A stretch of 64,000 nucleotides of DNA from Neobacillus vireti. GTDB lineage: Bacteria; Bacillota; Bacilli; Bacillales; Cytobacillaceae. This document shows positions 34,937 through 44,400 of this stretch, in pieces. Every line of letters begins with the position of its first letter. Position 1 is the first letter of the stretch. The notes beneath the pieces were generated by a model. The model had not been told where the DNA came from. It did not search any database and saw only the letters and a list, made by a program, of their open reading frames with translations. Where the stretch lies: assembly GCF_001026695.1 (NCBI RefSeq), contig NZ_LDNB01000002.1, forward strand, positions 79,998-143,997, in the 5' to 3' direction. The position numbers and the translations under genes were made by a program.

Positions 34937-35302
34937 CTAACGGGATAGGTGTTTTTTTAATAAATACGCTTCCATTAATTCTTGAACCTTGTTGCGAATT
35001 CTTGGATTAAAGTAATTATGGTTTTCTTCATAACCTTTATAAATAAACATGAACATCGTAAAGGCATCATCCCGTTTAGTTTCAATGACTTGAAGTTTAT
35101 TCTTTTTCAAATACTGTTTTACCTCAGAAAGTTCCTTCTGCACGTCCTTCAATGCCTCTTCGATTAAATCCAAATAAGGCTTCTTTAATTTAAATGGCGC
35201 ATTTTCCACTACAGATAAATCTCGGTTTAAGACGATTAGTACCATCGGTAAATAAATAGCCTTCTCCATGATGTCACGATCTTCCTCAGGAATTCTGGTC
35301 AT
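34937..35302 (-). CDS. yhjD: Conserved protein YhjD
   Basis: A 121-aa soluble protein, mainly helical, beginning MTRIPEEDRDIMEKAIYLPMVL and ending with a basic tail. This fits the YhjD family, found next to yhjE-sipV in B. subtilis. Function unknown. It converges with comK (19-bp gap) without a clear terminator hairpin. The ATG at 35302 follows AAAGGTGCGGG. Confidence 0.75.
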   Translation of the reverse strand: MTRIPEEDRDIMEKAIYLPMVLIVLNRDLSVVENAPFKLKKPYLDLIEEALKDVQKELSEVKQYLKKNKLQVIETKRDDAFTMFMFIYKGYEENHNYFNPRIRNKVQELMEAYLLKKHLSR

Positions 35303-35396
35303 TCTGCCACCCGCACCTTTCTAAAATATCGAACTAATGTTCCTATATAATTTTACAAAAAAGAAACCTTAAAAGCAATAGAACTTTTCCTTTAGT

Positions 35397-35427
35397 AGCT
35401 CGTCGATAATTGACGAGCTTTCTTTGT
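35397..35427 (+). terminator. Orphan plus-strand terminator
   Basis: AGCTCGTC (35397-35404) pairs with GACGAGCT (35412-35419), followed by TTCTTTGTT. It lies between divergent yhjD and the LCP gene with no gene upstream on the plus strand. It may end read-through from comK or a short leader RNA. The 266-bp gap otherwise holds only AT-rich DNA and the small frame below. Confidence 0.55.
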
Positions 35428-35498
35428 TGCAAAAAATGACCGAAATATGAGAAAGTTTTTATTAATAGAAGGATATCTGATAGGGGAAAATGAATTAA

Positions 35499-35582
35499 AT
35501 GAAAAAACCTTTAAAAAAAAAGCCGCATATAGGCGAAGTTCAAATCAAGAGCGAATGGGTGGGAAACAATGAGGGTAGATAG
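35499..35582 (+). CDS. Possible 27-aa basic leader peptide overlapping the LCP gene
   Basis: An ATG frame of 27 codons (MKKPLKKKPHIGEVQIKSEW...) ends 14 bp inside the LCP coding region. Its TAGGGG ribosome site is rather far (12 nt). Overlap suggests translational coupling, but it could be a chance frame. Confidence 0.3.
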   Translation: MKKPLKKKPHIGEVQIKSEWVGNNEGR

Positions 35583-36513
35583 ATATCAACAGAAAAAGAA
35601 AAAGAGAAGATGGACGTCCATTTTGCTTGTATGCCTATTACTAATCGGCGCAGTTGCTGGCTATGCTTATTTTCAGTTTAACCAAGGAGTTAACCAATCA
35701 TTAAAAAAAATAAATAATGATAATAAACAAGCAAATGAGGTCTACACATTTGAAGGGAAAAAAGATCAGTATGGGGATACGAATATCCTCTTGCTAGGCA
35801 GTGACGCACGGGGAAAAGAAAAGGCCCGAGCAGATACAATCATGATTGCTCATTATAACGAAGACAAAGGGACATTTAAGCTGACTTCTATAATGAGAGA
35901 TAGTTACGTCGAAATTCCGGGATATGGCAAGCATAAAATCAATTCGGCCTTTGCCCGCGGCGGGCCGGAATTAATAAGGAAGACAATTAAACAGAATTTT
36001 GATATCGATCTGCAATATTATGCAATTGTCGATTTTGATGGCTTTGTCCAGCTGATTGACGAAGCTTTCCCGGATGGCGTCGAAATAAATGTAGAGAAAA
36101 AGATGGAGAAAAATATATATATGACGCTAGAGCCCGGTCTGCAAAGATTGAATGGCACGCAAATGCTTGGCTATGTACGCTTCCGGTACGATGCCATGAG
36201 CGATTTTGGAAGGGTAGAGCGTCAGCAAAAAGCAGTTAAAGCAATTAGAGAGCAATTAAGTGGATTTAAAACGATTACCAAACTCCCCAAATTAATTGGT
36301 GTCCTCAGTCCATACGTAAATACAAATATCGATACAGCAGATGCGTTATTTATGGGTAAGGACTTCCTTTCTAGTAATAGAGGCACAATGGCAACACTTA
36401 GGATTCCGGTTGAAAACAGTTTTACGGAACCGCGAATACAAGGGGAAGGAGCCGTTTTGGATATTGATGTCGAAAAAAACAAAGAGGCACTGCATCAATT
36501 TATTACCCAGTAA
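35569..36513 (+). CDS. LytR-CpsA-Psr (LCP) family cell-wall glycopolymer ligase
   Basis: A 314-aa protein with a basic N-terminus, one membrane anchor (about 16-36) and an extracytoplasmic LCP domain (about 70-300). Hallmark segments are ILLLGSDARGKEKARADTIMIAHYN, SIMRDSYVEIPGYGKHKINSAFARGGPEL and LGYVRFRYDAMSDFGRVERQQ, containing the Asp/Arg residues that bind the pyrophosphate lipid. LCP enzymes attach teichoic acids or other polymers to peptidoglycan. Which of the TagT/U/V paralogues it corresponds to cannot be decided here. Separated from yhjE by 40 bp. Confidence 0.9.
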   Translation: MRVDRYQQKKKKRRWTSILLVCLLLIGAVAGYAYFQFNQGVNQSLKKINNDNKQANEVYTFEGKKDQYGDTNILLLGSDARGKEKARADTIMIAHYNEDKGTFKLTSIMRDSYVEIPGYGKHKINSAFARGGPELIRKTIKQNFDIDLQYYAIVDFDGFVQLIDEAFPDGVEINVEKKMEKNIYMTLEPGLQRLNGTQMLGYVRFRYDAMSDFGRVERQQKAVKAIREQLSGFKTITKLPKLIGVLSPYVNTNIDTADALFMGKDFLSSNRGTMATLRIPVENSFTEPRIQGEGAVLDIDVEKNKEALHQFITQ

Positions 36514-36553
36514 CATCGTTCAAACCAACTAAAGAAAATGTAAGGAGATTCGG

Positions 36554-37219
36554 ATGGACTTTGAAGCATTAAAAGATTGGTTTACACTTGAAAATATTAT
36601 GAGTCTCATACAGGAATATCGAGCCTTAGGTCCGATACCGGGCATCTTGCTTGTCGTCCTTGAAGCATTTTTGCCGTTTCTCCCGTTGTTTATATTTGTC
36701 ATGGCAAATGCAAATGCCTTTGGACTTTGGCTCGGATTTTTATATTCATGGCTAGGAGCGTGTTTGGGCGCACTCTTGGTCTTTATGCTCATTAGAAAAT
36801 ATGGACAAAAAAGGATATTTATTTTTTTATCCAAGCACCCGAAGGTCCGAAAGCTGATGTACTGGGTAGAACGCCATGGATTTGGCCCCCTCTTTCTACT
36901 GCTTTGTTTTCCATTTACACCGTCAGCAATCGTAAACATCGTTGCCGGTCTTTCGAAAATAAGAACGGCCCAATATATGCTGGCCGTGTGCATCGGGAAA
37001 ATGGTGATGATTTTTACGATGAGCTTTATTGGTTATGATATTCGTTCACTGATTACTCAGCCCTACCGGACCGTTCTGGTATTAATTATTATTCTCATTC
37101 TTTGGTTTGTTGGCAAAAGAATTGAAGGAAGAATGAATAAGACTATAGAAAATGACCATAATGAAGGAATAGATAGAAACAAAGAAAAGGAGAAACGGAG
37201 GAACTTCAATGAAAATTGA
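36554..37219 (+). CDS. yhjE: TVP38/TMEM64 (SNARE-associated/DedA-like) membrane protein YhjE
   Basis: A 221-aa membrane protein of the VTT/DedA-like group. The family motif region FLPFLPLFIFVMANANAFG and RHGFGPLFLLLCFPFTPSAIVNIVAGLS is complete, with about five membrane segments and a charged C-terminal tail. Such proteins are implicated in lipid carrier flipping and membrane homeostasis. The ATG at 36554 follows AAGGAGA. Its stop overlaps sipV by 11 bp, so they are co-translated as in B. subtilis yhjE-sipV. Confidence 0.88.
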   Translation: MDFEALKDWFTLENIMSLIQEYRALGPIPGILLVVLEAFLPFLPLFIFVMANANAFGLWLGFLYSWLGACLGALLVFMLIRKYGQKRIFIFLSKHPKVRKLMYWVERHGFGPLFLLLCFPFTPSAIVNIVAGLSKIRTAQYMLAVCIGKMVMIFTMSFIGYDIRSLITQPYRTVLVLIIILILWFVGKRIEGRMNKTIENDHNEGIDRNKEKEKRRNFNEN

Positions 37220-37763
37220 ATGGAAAAAGGAAGGCATGGAATGGGTTAAGGCATTTGCGATTGGAATTATTATTTTTGCGTTTATTCGTACCTTTTTCTT
37301 TTCCAACTATGTAGTAGAAGGTGAATCAATGATGCCGACCTTGCAGGATGGAAATAAGCTGGTGGTCAATAAGCTTGGTTACCAAGTAGGCGAATTGAAT
37401 CGCTTTGATGTCATTGTGTTTCACGCAAATGCGAAAGAAGATTTTGTCAAACGGATAATTGGTCTTCCAGGGGATAAAATTGAATATCGAAACGATGAGT
37501 TATACATTAATGGGCATAAGTATGAGGAGCCATTCTTAAATGTTTATAAACAAAAAGCACAAGGAGTTAAAATAACAGGTGATTTCAGCTTGGAGGAACT
37601 TACCGGAGAAAATAAGGTGCCTGATGGGAAATTATTTGTGCTTGGCGATAATCGATTAGGCAGCTGGGACAGCCGCCAATTCGGATTCATTGCTACTGCT
37701 CAGGTTGTTGGAAAAGTGGACTTGCGTTACTGGCCGCTAAATGAAATGAATATTCATTTTTAA
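37209..37763 (+). CDS. sipV: Type I signal peptidase SipV
   Basis: A 184-aa signal peptidase. A single N-terminal membrane segment (about 14-33) precedes the catalytic serine in VEGESMMPTL (about 43) and the catalytic lysine in DFVKRIIGLPGDK (about 83); the GDNRLGSWDSRQFG signature follows near 157. It removes signal peptides on the outer side of the membrane. The ATG at 37209 follows AAACGGAGGA. Named by synteny with yhjE; other Sip paralogues cannot be excluded. Confidence 0.9.
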   Translation: MKIEWKKEGMEWVKAFAIGIIIFAFIRTFFFSNYVVEGESMMPTLQDGNKLVVNKLGYQVGELNRFDVIVFHANAKEDFVKRIIGLPGDKIEYRNDELYINGHKYEEPFLNVYKQKAQGVKITGDFSLEELTGENKVPDGKLFVLGDNRLGSWDSRQFGFIATAQVVGKVDLRYWPLNEMNIHF

Positions 37764-37770
37764 CATAGAG

Positions 37771-37798
37771 CACGATTGCAAAAAATCGTGTTTTTTTT
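37771..37798 (+). terminator. Terminator after sipV
   Basis: CACGATT (37771-37777) pairs with AATCGTG (37784-37790), followed by eight T. Confidence 0.85.
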
Positions 37799-37894
37799 AT
37801 TGGCCGATAGGAAAGTATAACTTTCCTATCAGGCATAAGGGCAACTACGCCTCTGTCTTCGCCCTAACGGGCTTGCCAATCGGCGAGTTTTCAT
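37799..37894 (-). repeat. Interspersed double-hairpin repeat, copy 3 (inverted)
   Basis: Reverse complement of the element at 33774: GGCCGATAGGAAAGTATAAC at the left, the CTACGCCTCTGTCTTCGCCC core and GCCAATCGGCGAGTTTTC at the right. It lies directly after the sipV T-run. Confidence 0.9.
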
Positions 37895-38005
37895 TAAATT
37901 TTTTTCCATATTTGGTTTGATTCTGTTCCTGTATAATCCAAACGCCTGTGCTCATTTTATGGTAGAATAAGAGATACATAGGAATGAGGAAAGCGGGGTT
38001 AGTTA

Positions 38006-41000
38006 ATGTCATTAAGAATGGTAATTGGACGGTCAGGAAGCGGTAAAACAGCGATGTTTCTTGATGAAATAAAAAAAAGGCTAATCGAAGACCCAGAAGG
38101 AACACCGCTTATTTATCTCGTGCCAGAACAAATGACGTTTCTATCAGAATACCGATTAGCAACAGACTCAAGCGTTGGCGGGATGATTCGAGCACAGGTG
38201 TTTAGTTTTTCCCGTTTAGCATGGAGAATTCTGCAGGAGACAGGCGGGATTAGCCGCTTACATTTAAGCAGTGTCGGGATGAGTATGTTAATTCGTAAAA
38301 TAATTGACGAGAATATTGACCAGTTAAAGCTTTTTCAACGGGCTGCTGATAAAAATGGCTTCGTCCAGCAAATAGAACAAATAATCACCGAATTTAAACG
38401 GTATTGTATTACACCCGAGGAGCTGACACAGGGATCAGTAAATTCCAAAGCATTAAAAGATAAATTATCTGATTTAGAAATGATCTATCAACGGTTTGAA
38501 GATGAGATTTTTGGCAAATACATTGATTCAGAAGATTATTTTCGACTCTTAGCCGAGAAAATTGCAGCCTCAGCATATTTAAAAGAGGCAGAAATCTATA
38601 TTGATGGTTTTTATCATTTTTCACCGCAGGAATATCGAGTGATGGTGGAATTAATGAAACATTGTAAAAGTGTGTCCATCGCCATGACGACAGACCGTCT
38701 GGCCTTCGAGACGGCACCGGATGAACTTGATTTGTTCCGCGCCGCAAGCGAAACGTGTTACACCATTTATGAGTTGGCAAAATCTGCGGGTATCCAAATC
38801 GATCAACCAGTAATCTTACGAGAGCAAAAAAAATGGAGTCAGCCTTCTTTAGGATATTTAGAGGAAAGATTTGATGCGCGGCCAGTAGCTGCCTTTCATG
38901 GGGAGACAGCGATTCATATTAGTCAGGCAGTCAATCGACGAGCTGAGATTGAAGGGATTGCCCGCGAAATTCGTCAAATAGTCCGGACAAAGGGGTACCG
39001 TTACAGAGATATCGCCTTGTTAATTAGAAATGGCGGCGATTATCATGAAATCGTAGAGCCGGTTTTCGCCGATTATCAGATTCCCTATTTTATCGATCAA
39101 AAGCGAACGATGCTGAATCATCCTCTTATTGAATTGATTCGCTCAAGTCTTGAAGTAATTAATTCTTACTGGCGCTATGAACCTGTTTTTCGAGCTATCA
39201 AAACAGACCTGCTATATCCTTTACAGGAAAATCCCAATAAAATGCGCGAGAAGATGGACAGGCTGGAAAACTTTTGTCTAGCATACGGAATAAACGGGAG
39301 TAAATGGACGAGAAAGGACCGCTGGATTTATCGGCGCGTTCGAGGGTTAGAATTAGAGGCAAACGTCCAAACAGATGCAGAGAAAGGGATAGAACAAGAA
39401 TTAAATGAATTAAAGCTCATGATTACAGCACCGATTTTGCGGCTGTCGAGACGGTTGAAAAAAGCAGACACCGGTCAAAAGCTGTGTGAAGCTGTTTATT
39501 TATATTTAGAAGAATTAGATATTCCGGAGAAGCTAGAAAACTGGAAAGCGGCGGCCGAAGAAAAGGGCAATCTTGTTCGGATGCGTGAGCACGAACAAGT
39601 GTGGAATGCTGTCATTGATCTGCTTGACCAATATGTCGAAATACTTGGGGAAGAGCAAATTACGTTAAAATCATTTGCTGCTATTTTAGAGGCAGGATTT
39701 GAATCATTACATTTTTCCCTCATTCCTCCAGCACTTGACCAGGTCTTGATTGGTGATTTAGAAAAATCAAGGCTAAATGAAATGAAAATTGTTTTCGTCG
39801 CTGGGGTCAATGAAGGTGTATTGCCTGCGAAAGTTTCTGATGAAGGAATATTGGCAGATGAAGATAGAGAAATGCTTTTAGCGGCCGGGATTAATGTCGC
39901 TCCAAGCAGCCGCACCCGTCTGCTTGATGAAAATTTCCTGGCTTACAAAGCCTTTACGGCACCAGCTGATACGCTTTATGTCAGTTATCCACTCGCTAAT
40001 GATGAAGGAAAGGCGTTAATTCCTTCTTCATACATTAAACGGTTAAAAGACATGTTTCCAGACGCAAGCGAACTTTTCTATGTAACAGATCCTGCTGAAC
40101 TTCCTGAGAAAGGTCAGCTAAGCTTTATATCGAATTTTACGACTGCTTTGTCCTACCTCAATGCCCAGCTTCAATTAAAAAAACGGAACTATCCAATTTC
40201 TGATTTGTGGTGGGATGTGTATAACTATTATCTTGAGGGCACCTGGAAAAACAAGGCGCAAAAAGTATTTTCCAGCCTGTTTTATTCCAACAGGACCATC
40301 CCTCTTTCGGAAGAAATAGCGAATGACTTATATGGGGAGACCATTCAGGCGAGTGTTTCTAGAATGGAATTATATAATTCCTGCGCCTTTTCACATTTTG
40401 CCCAGCACGGCCTGAAGCTTCGTGAACGGCAAATTTTCCGCTTAGAGGCACCTGATATTGGCGAGCTATTTCATGCGGCCTTAAAGCAGATTGCTGATAC
40501 TGTTAATGAACAAAAGATGTCCTGGGCAGGATTAACAAGGAAACAATGTGAAGACCTTTCTAAAGAAGCGGTTAAGACTTTAGCACCCAAGCTGCAGCAC
40601 GAAATATTACTGAGCTCAGAACGCCATCATTATATTAAACGCAAATTAGAGCAAATCATTACCCGAGCTTCCTACGTCTTAAGTGAGCATGCAAAGGTAA
40701 GTGGATTCTCGCCAATTGGTTTGGAGCTTGGCTTTGGACCAAATGGAAAGCTGCCGCCGTTATCCTTCACATTGAAGAATGGTAAGAGAATGGAATTGGC
40801 CGGGAGGATTGACAGAGTCGACCAAGCGAAAGCTGAAGACGACAGTGTTTATTTACGGGTCATCGATTATAAATCAAGTGAAAAGGATGTCAATTTAAGT
40901 GAAGTGTATTATGGGCTTGCATTGCAAATGTTAACCTATCTTGATATTGTCGTCACCCACTCCAATGAATTAGTGGAAATGAAAACAAGCCCGGCAGGAG

Positions 41001-41479
41001 TCCTTTATTTCCACGTCCATAATCCATTTATCAACGCGTCCAAAATGCTGACAAATGATGAAATTGAAAACGAAATGATGAAAAAGTTTAAAATGAATGG
41101 GCTGATGCTAAGCGATCAAAATGTCATTCAGCTCATGGATCAATCGCTAGAATCCGGAGATTCGCAAATTATCGCAGCCGGAATAAAGAAAGATGGGAAT
41201 TTATCGAAAAAGTCAAAGGTCGCAAGTATGGATGAATTTGCTGATCTAAGACACCATGTCCGTAATTTATATCAAAAAACAGGCAATGCAATTATCGAGG
41301 GTCAAGTTGGCATTACACCTTATAAGCTGAAAGACAAAACTCCATGTAAGTTTTGTGCCTATAAATCGGTATGCCAATTTGATGAATCGCTTGAAAATAA
41401 TCAATACAGGATTCTCACTCCGCAATCGAAGGAAGCTGTTTTGGAGCGAATTAGAAGCGAGGTAAGCGAAAATGAGTAA
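38006..41479 (+). CDS. addB: ATP-dependent helicase/nuclease subunit AddB
   Basis: A 1157-aa subunit of the AddAB complex that processes double-strand DNA ends for recombination. A helicase-like Walker A (GRSGSGKTAMF) is at the N-terminus. The C-terminal RecB-type nuclease domain carries GRIDRVD and VIDYKSS near 940, and a 4Fe-4S cluster is indicated by YNSCAFSHF near 790 plus CKFCAYKSVC near 1120. The ATG at 38006 has GGAAAGCGGGG upstream. Its stop overlaps addA by 8 bp. Confidence 0.96.
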   Translation: MSLRMVIGRSGSGKTAMFLDEIKKRLIEDPEGTPLIYLVPEQMTFLSEYRLATDSSVGGMIRAQVFSFSRLAWRILQETGGISRLHLSSVGMSMLIRKIIDENIDQLKLFQRAADKNGFVQQIEQIITEFKRYCITPEELTQGSVNSKALKDKLSDLEMIYQRFEDEIFGKYIDSEDYFRLLAEKIAASAYLKEAEIYIDGFYHFSPQEYRVMVELMKHCKSVSIAMTTDRLAFETAPDELDLFRAASETCYTIYELAKSAGIQIDQPVILREQKKWSQPSLGYLEERFDARPVAAFHGETAIHISQAVNRRAEIEGIAREIRQIVRTKGYRYRDIALLIRNGGDYHEIVEPVFADYQIPYFIDQKRTMLNHPLIELIRSSLEVINSYWRYEPVFRAIKTDLLYPLQENPNKMREKMDRLENFCLAYGINGSKWTRKDRWIYRRVRGLELEANVQTDAEKGIEQELNELKLMITAPILRLSRRLKKADTGQKLCEAVYLYLEELDIPEKLENWKAAAEEKGNLVRMREHEQVWNAVIDLLDQYVEILGEEQITLKSFAAILEAGFESLHFSLIPPALDQVLIGDLEKSRLNEMKIVFVAGVNEGVLPAKVSDEGILADEDREMLLAAGINVAPSSRTRLLDENFLAYKAFTAPADTLYVSYPLANDEGKALIPSSYIKRLKDMFPDASELFYVTDPAELPEKGQLSFISNFTTALSYLNAQLQLKKRNYPISDLWWDVYNYYLEGTWKNKAQKVFSSLFYSNRTIPLSEEIANDLYGETIQASVSRMELYNSCAFSHFAQHGLKLRERQIFRLEAPDIGELFHAALKQIADTVNEQKMSWAGLTRKQCEDLSKEAVKTLAPKLQHEILLSSERHHYIKRKLEQIITRASYVLSEHAKVSGFSPIGLELGFGPNGKLPPLSFTLKNGKRMELAGRIDRVDQAKAEDDSVYLRVIDYKSSEKDVNLSEVYYGLALQMLTYLDIVVTHSNELVEMKTSPAGVLYFHVHNPFINASKMLTNDEIENEMMKKFKMNGLMLSDQNVIQLMDQSLESGDSQIIAAGIKKDGNLSKKSKVASMDEFADLRHHVRNLYQKTGNAIIEGQVGITPYKLKDKTPCKFCAYKSVCQFDESLENNQYRILTPQSKEAVLERIRSEVSENE

Positions 41480-44400
41480 TTTCGTCATTCCACCCAGGCC
41501 GGAAGGTGCCAATTGGACAAACGACCAATGGAAAGCGATTATGGCAAGGGATCAAGATATCCTAGTCGCTGCTGCTGCAGGTTCGGGAAAAACCGCTGTC
41601 CTTGTGGAACGGATTATCCAAAAAATTCTTTCTGTTGAAGCCCCGATTGATGTTGATGAACTGTTAGTCGTGACATTTACGAACGCTTCAGCGGCAGAAA
41701 TGCGCCACCGAATTGGTGAAGCTTTAGAAAAGGCGATTGATCAAGATCCAGGATCCCGGCATTTAAGAAAACAGCTTGGTTTATTGAATAAAGCATCGAT
41801 TTCGACGCTTCACTCCTTTTGTATGGAGGTCATTCGTAAATATTATTATTTAATCGACGTTGATCCCGGATTCCGCATCGCTGATGAAACAGAGGCACAG
41901 TTAATCAGAGATGAAGTAATCGATGAGTTGTTTGAAGAAGAATATGGAAAAAAGGATAATGAGTCATTTTTCAACCTAGTAGATTCGTTTACCAATGATC
42001 GAAGTGACGCTGCCTTACAGGATATCGTTCGCTCAATCTACGATTTTGCTCGTTCAAGTCCGCTGCCAGACAAGTACTTACATGAAGTTGTATCGATGTA
42101 TGATGTGGAGGAAATGACAAATGTAGAGGAACTACCCTTTATTCAGTCGCTTCTATTTGATGTTAAATTACAGCTTGAAGCAGCTAAGGAAATGATTAAC
42201 AGAGGATTAGAGGTAACGAAGCTTCCAAACGGACCGGCACCAAGAGCGGAAAATTTTTCGGATGATTTATCCGTCATTGATACATTATTAATGGCACAGC
42301 GGGACTCCTGGGCGACGCTGTATCAAGCAATGCAAACCTGGTCTTTTTCAAGGGCGAAACCGCTGAAGAAGGACCAATATGACAAAGATTTATCTGAGAA
42401 AGCTCAAAAGCTCCGCGATAAAGCAAAGAAAAAAATCCAAGACATTAAGGACGAACTCTTTTCCCGAAAACCAGAAAGCTTTTTACGGGATTTGGCTGAG
42501 ATGCGCCCATTGGTCGAAACACTTGTCCATCTTGTGAAAGAATTTTCCATCCGTTTTGAAAAGGTAAAAAGAGAAAAAGGGCTTGTTGATTATTCGGATT
42601 TGGAGCATTACTGTTTGGACATATTGACAGAAGAAATTTCAGCTGAAGGAGAATTTCTTCCATCTGCAGCTGCTCTTGCCTATAAAAGGCATTTTAATGA
42701 GGTTTATTGTGATGAGTATCAGGACGTAAATATGGTGCAGGAAACAATTTTACGACTGGTAACGAAAGAAGAAGAACAGAATGGCAATCTGTTTATGGTC
42801 GGAGATGTCAAACAATCGATCTATCGTTTCCGTTTAGCTGAGCCCAATCTTTTTTTAGGAAAGTATAGCCGCTTTAGAGTGGACGGTGAGGCATCAGGAC
42901 TCCGAATAGATTTAGCGCGTAATTTCAGAAGCCGCAAAGAAGTTCTCGATGGCACCAATTATTTATTCAAACAAATCATGGGTGTCAAGGTCGGCGAAAT
43001 TAATTACGATGAGGCGGCCGAATTACGAAATGGTGCCCCATATCCTGAGGATGAGTTGTTTCCGGTAGAGCTCATGCTGATTGATCAAAAGGCTGTAACA
43101 AAGGAAACACTACCAGATAGTGAAACCGAGTCGGAAGCGGAGCTGCCTGCCGAGTTTGATGCAGCTGACCTTGAGCAGTCCCAATTGGAAGCAAGAGTAA
43201 TCGCGGCGAAAATTAAAGAGCTGGTTGCGAAGGGAGCACCGGTTTATAATACAAAAACGAAGTCCAGCAGGTCGATGATGTATCGCGATGTAGTGATTCT
43301 GCTTCGTTCGATGACGTGGGCGCCGCAAATCATGGAAGAGTTCAAGCAGCAAGGAATTCCGATTTATGCCAACCTATCAACTGGTTATTTTGAAGCTACA
43401 GAAGTAGCGGTAATGATGGCGCTTCTTCGCGTTATTGATAATCCCTACCAGGACATTCCGTTAGCATCTGTACTCCGTTCCCCTATCGTTGGTTTGAACG
43501 AGGAGGAACTGGCAAAAATTCGCATCCATCAAAAGCGCGGATCATTTTGGGAGGCAGTTTCTTCTTTTTGCCGGAACAAGGCGGCCGAAAACACAGAGGT
43601 GTTTTATGAAAAGGTCCGCCAATTTTATGAGTTACTAAAAGAGTGGCGGGGCATTGCACGTCAAGGGGCGCTATCTGAGCTTATTTGGCAGCTTTACCGG
43701 GATACACAGTTCTATGATTTTGCAGGCGGCCTGCCAGGTGGAAAGCAGCGTCAGGCTAATTTAAGAGCCTTATATGATAGGGCGCGGCAATATGAACAAA
43801 CCTCATTCCGCGGACTTTTTCGCTTTTTACGCTTTATTGAACGGATGACGGAAAGAGGAGATGACCTCGGGGCTGCAAGGGCTCTTGGCGAGCAGGAGGA
43901 TGTGGTCCGGGTTATGACCATTCACAGTAGTAAAGGACTGGAATTTCCCATTGTGTTTATTGCAGGAATGGCGAGGAACTTTAATATGGCTGATATTCGT
44001 AAACCATATATGCTCGATAAAGAATACGGATTTGCGGCGAAGTATGTAAATGCAGAAAAGCGGATTTCCTATCCATCGCTGCCACAGCTTGCCTTTAAGC
44101 GAAAGAAAAAAATGGAAATGCTTGCCGAAGAAATGCGCGTCTTATATGTGGCCATGACAAGAGCTAAAGAAAAGCTGTACATGACAGCGACATTAAAGGA
44201 TGCCATAAAAAAAATCGACCAGTGGAATGACGTTTCATCCAATACGGAATGGTTGTTAAAGGATTATGAGCGAGCGTCGGCAATGAGTTATATCGACTGG
44301 GTTGGAAGAGCGCTTATCCGCCATCACGATTGCACGGATTTAAGGTTGGCAGGAGAGACTAATATGTTTGTCCCGGAAGAAATCACTAGACATCCTTCCT

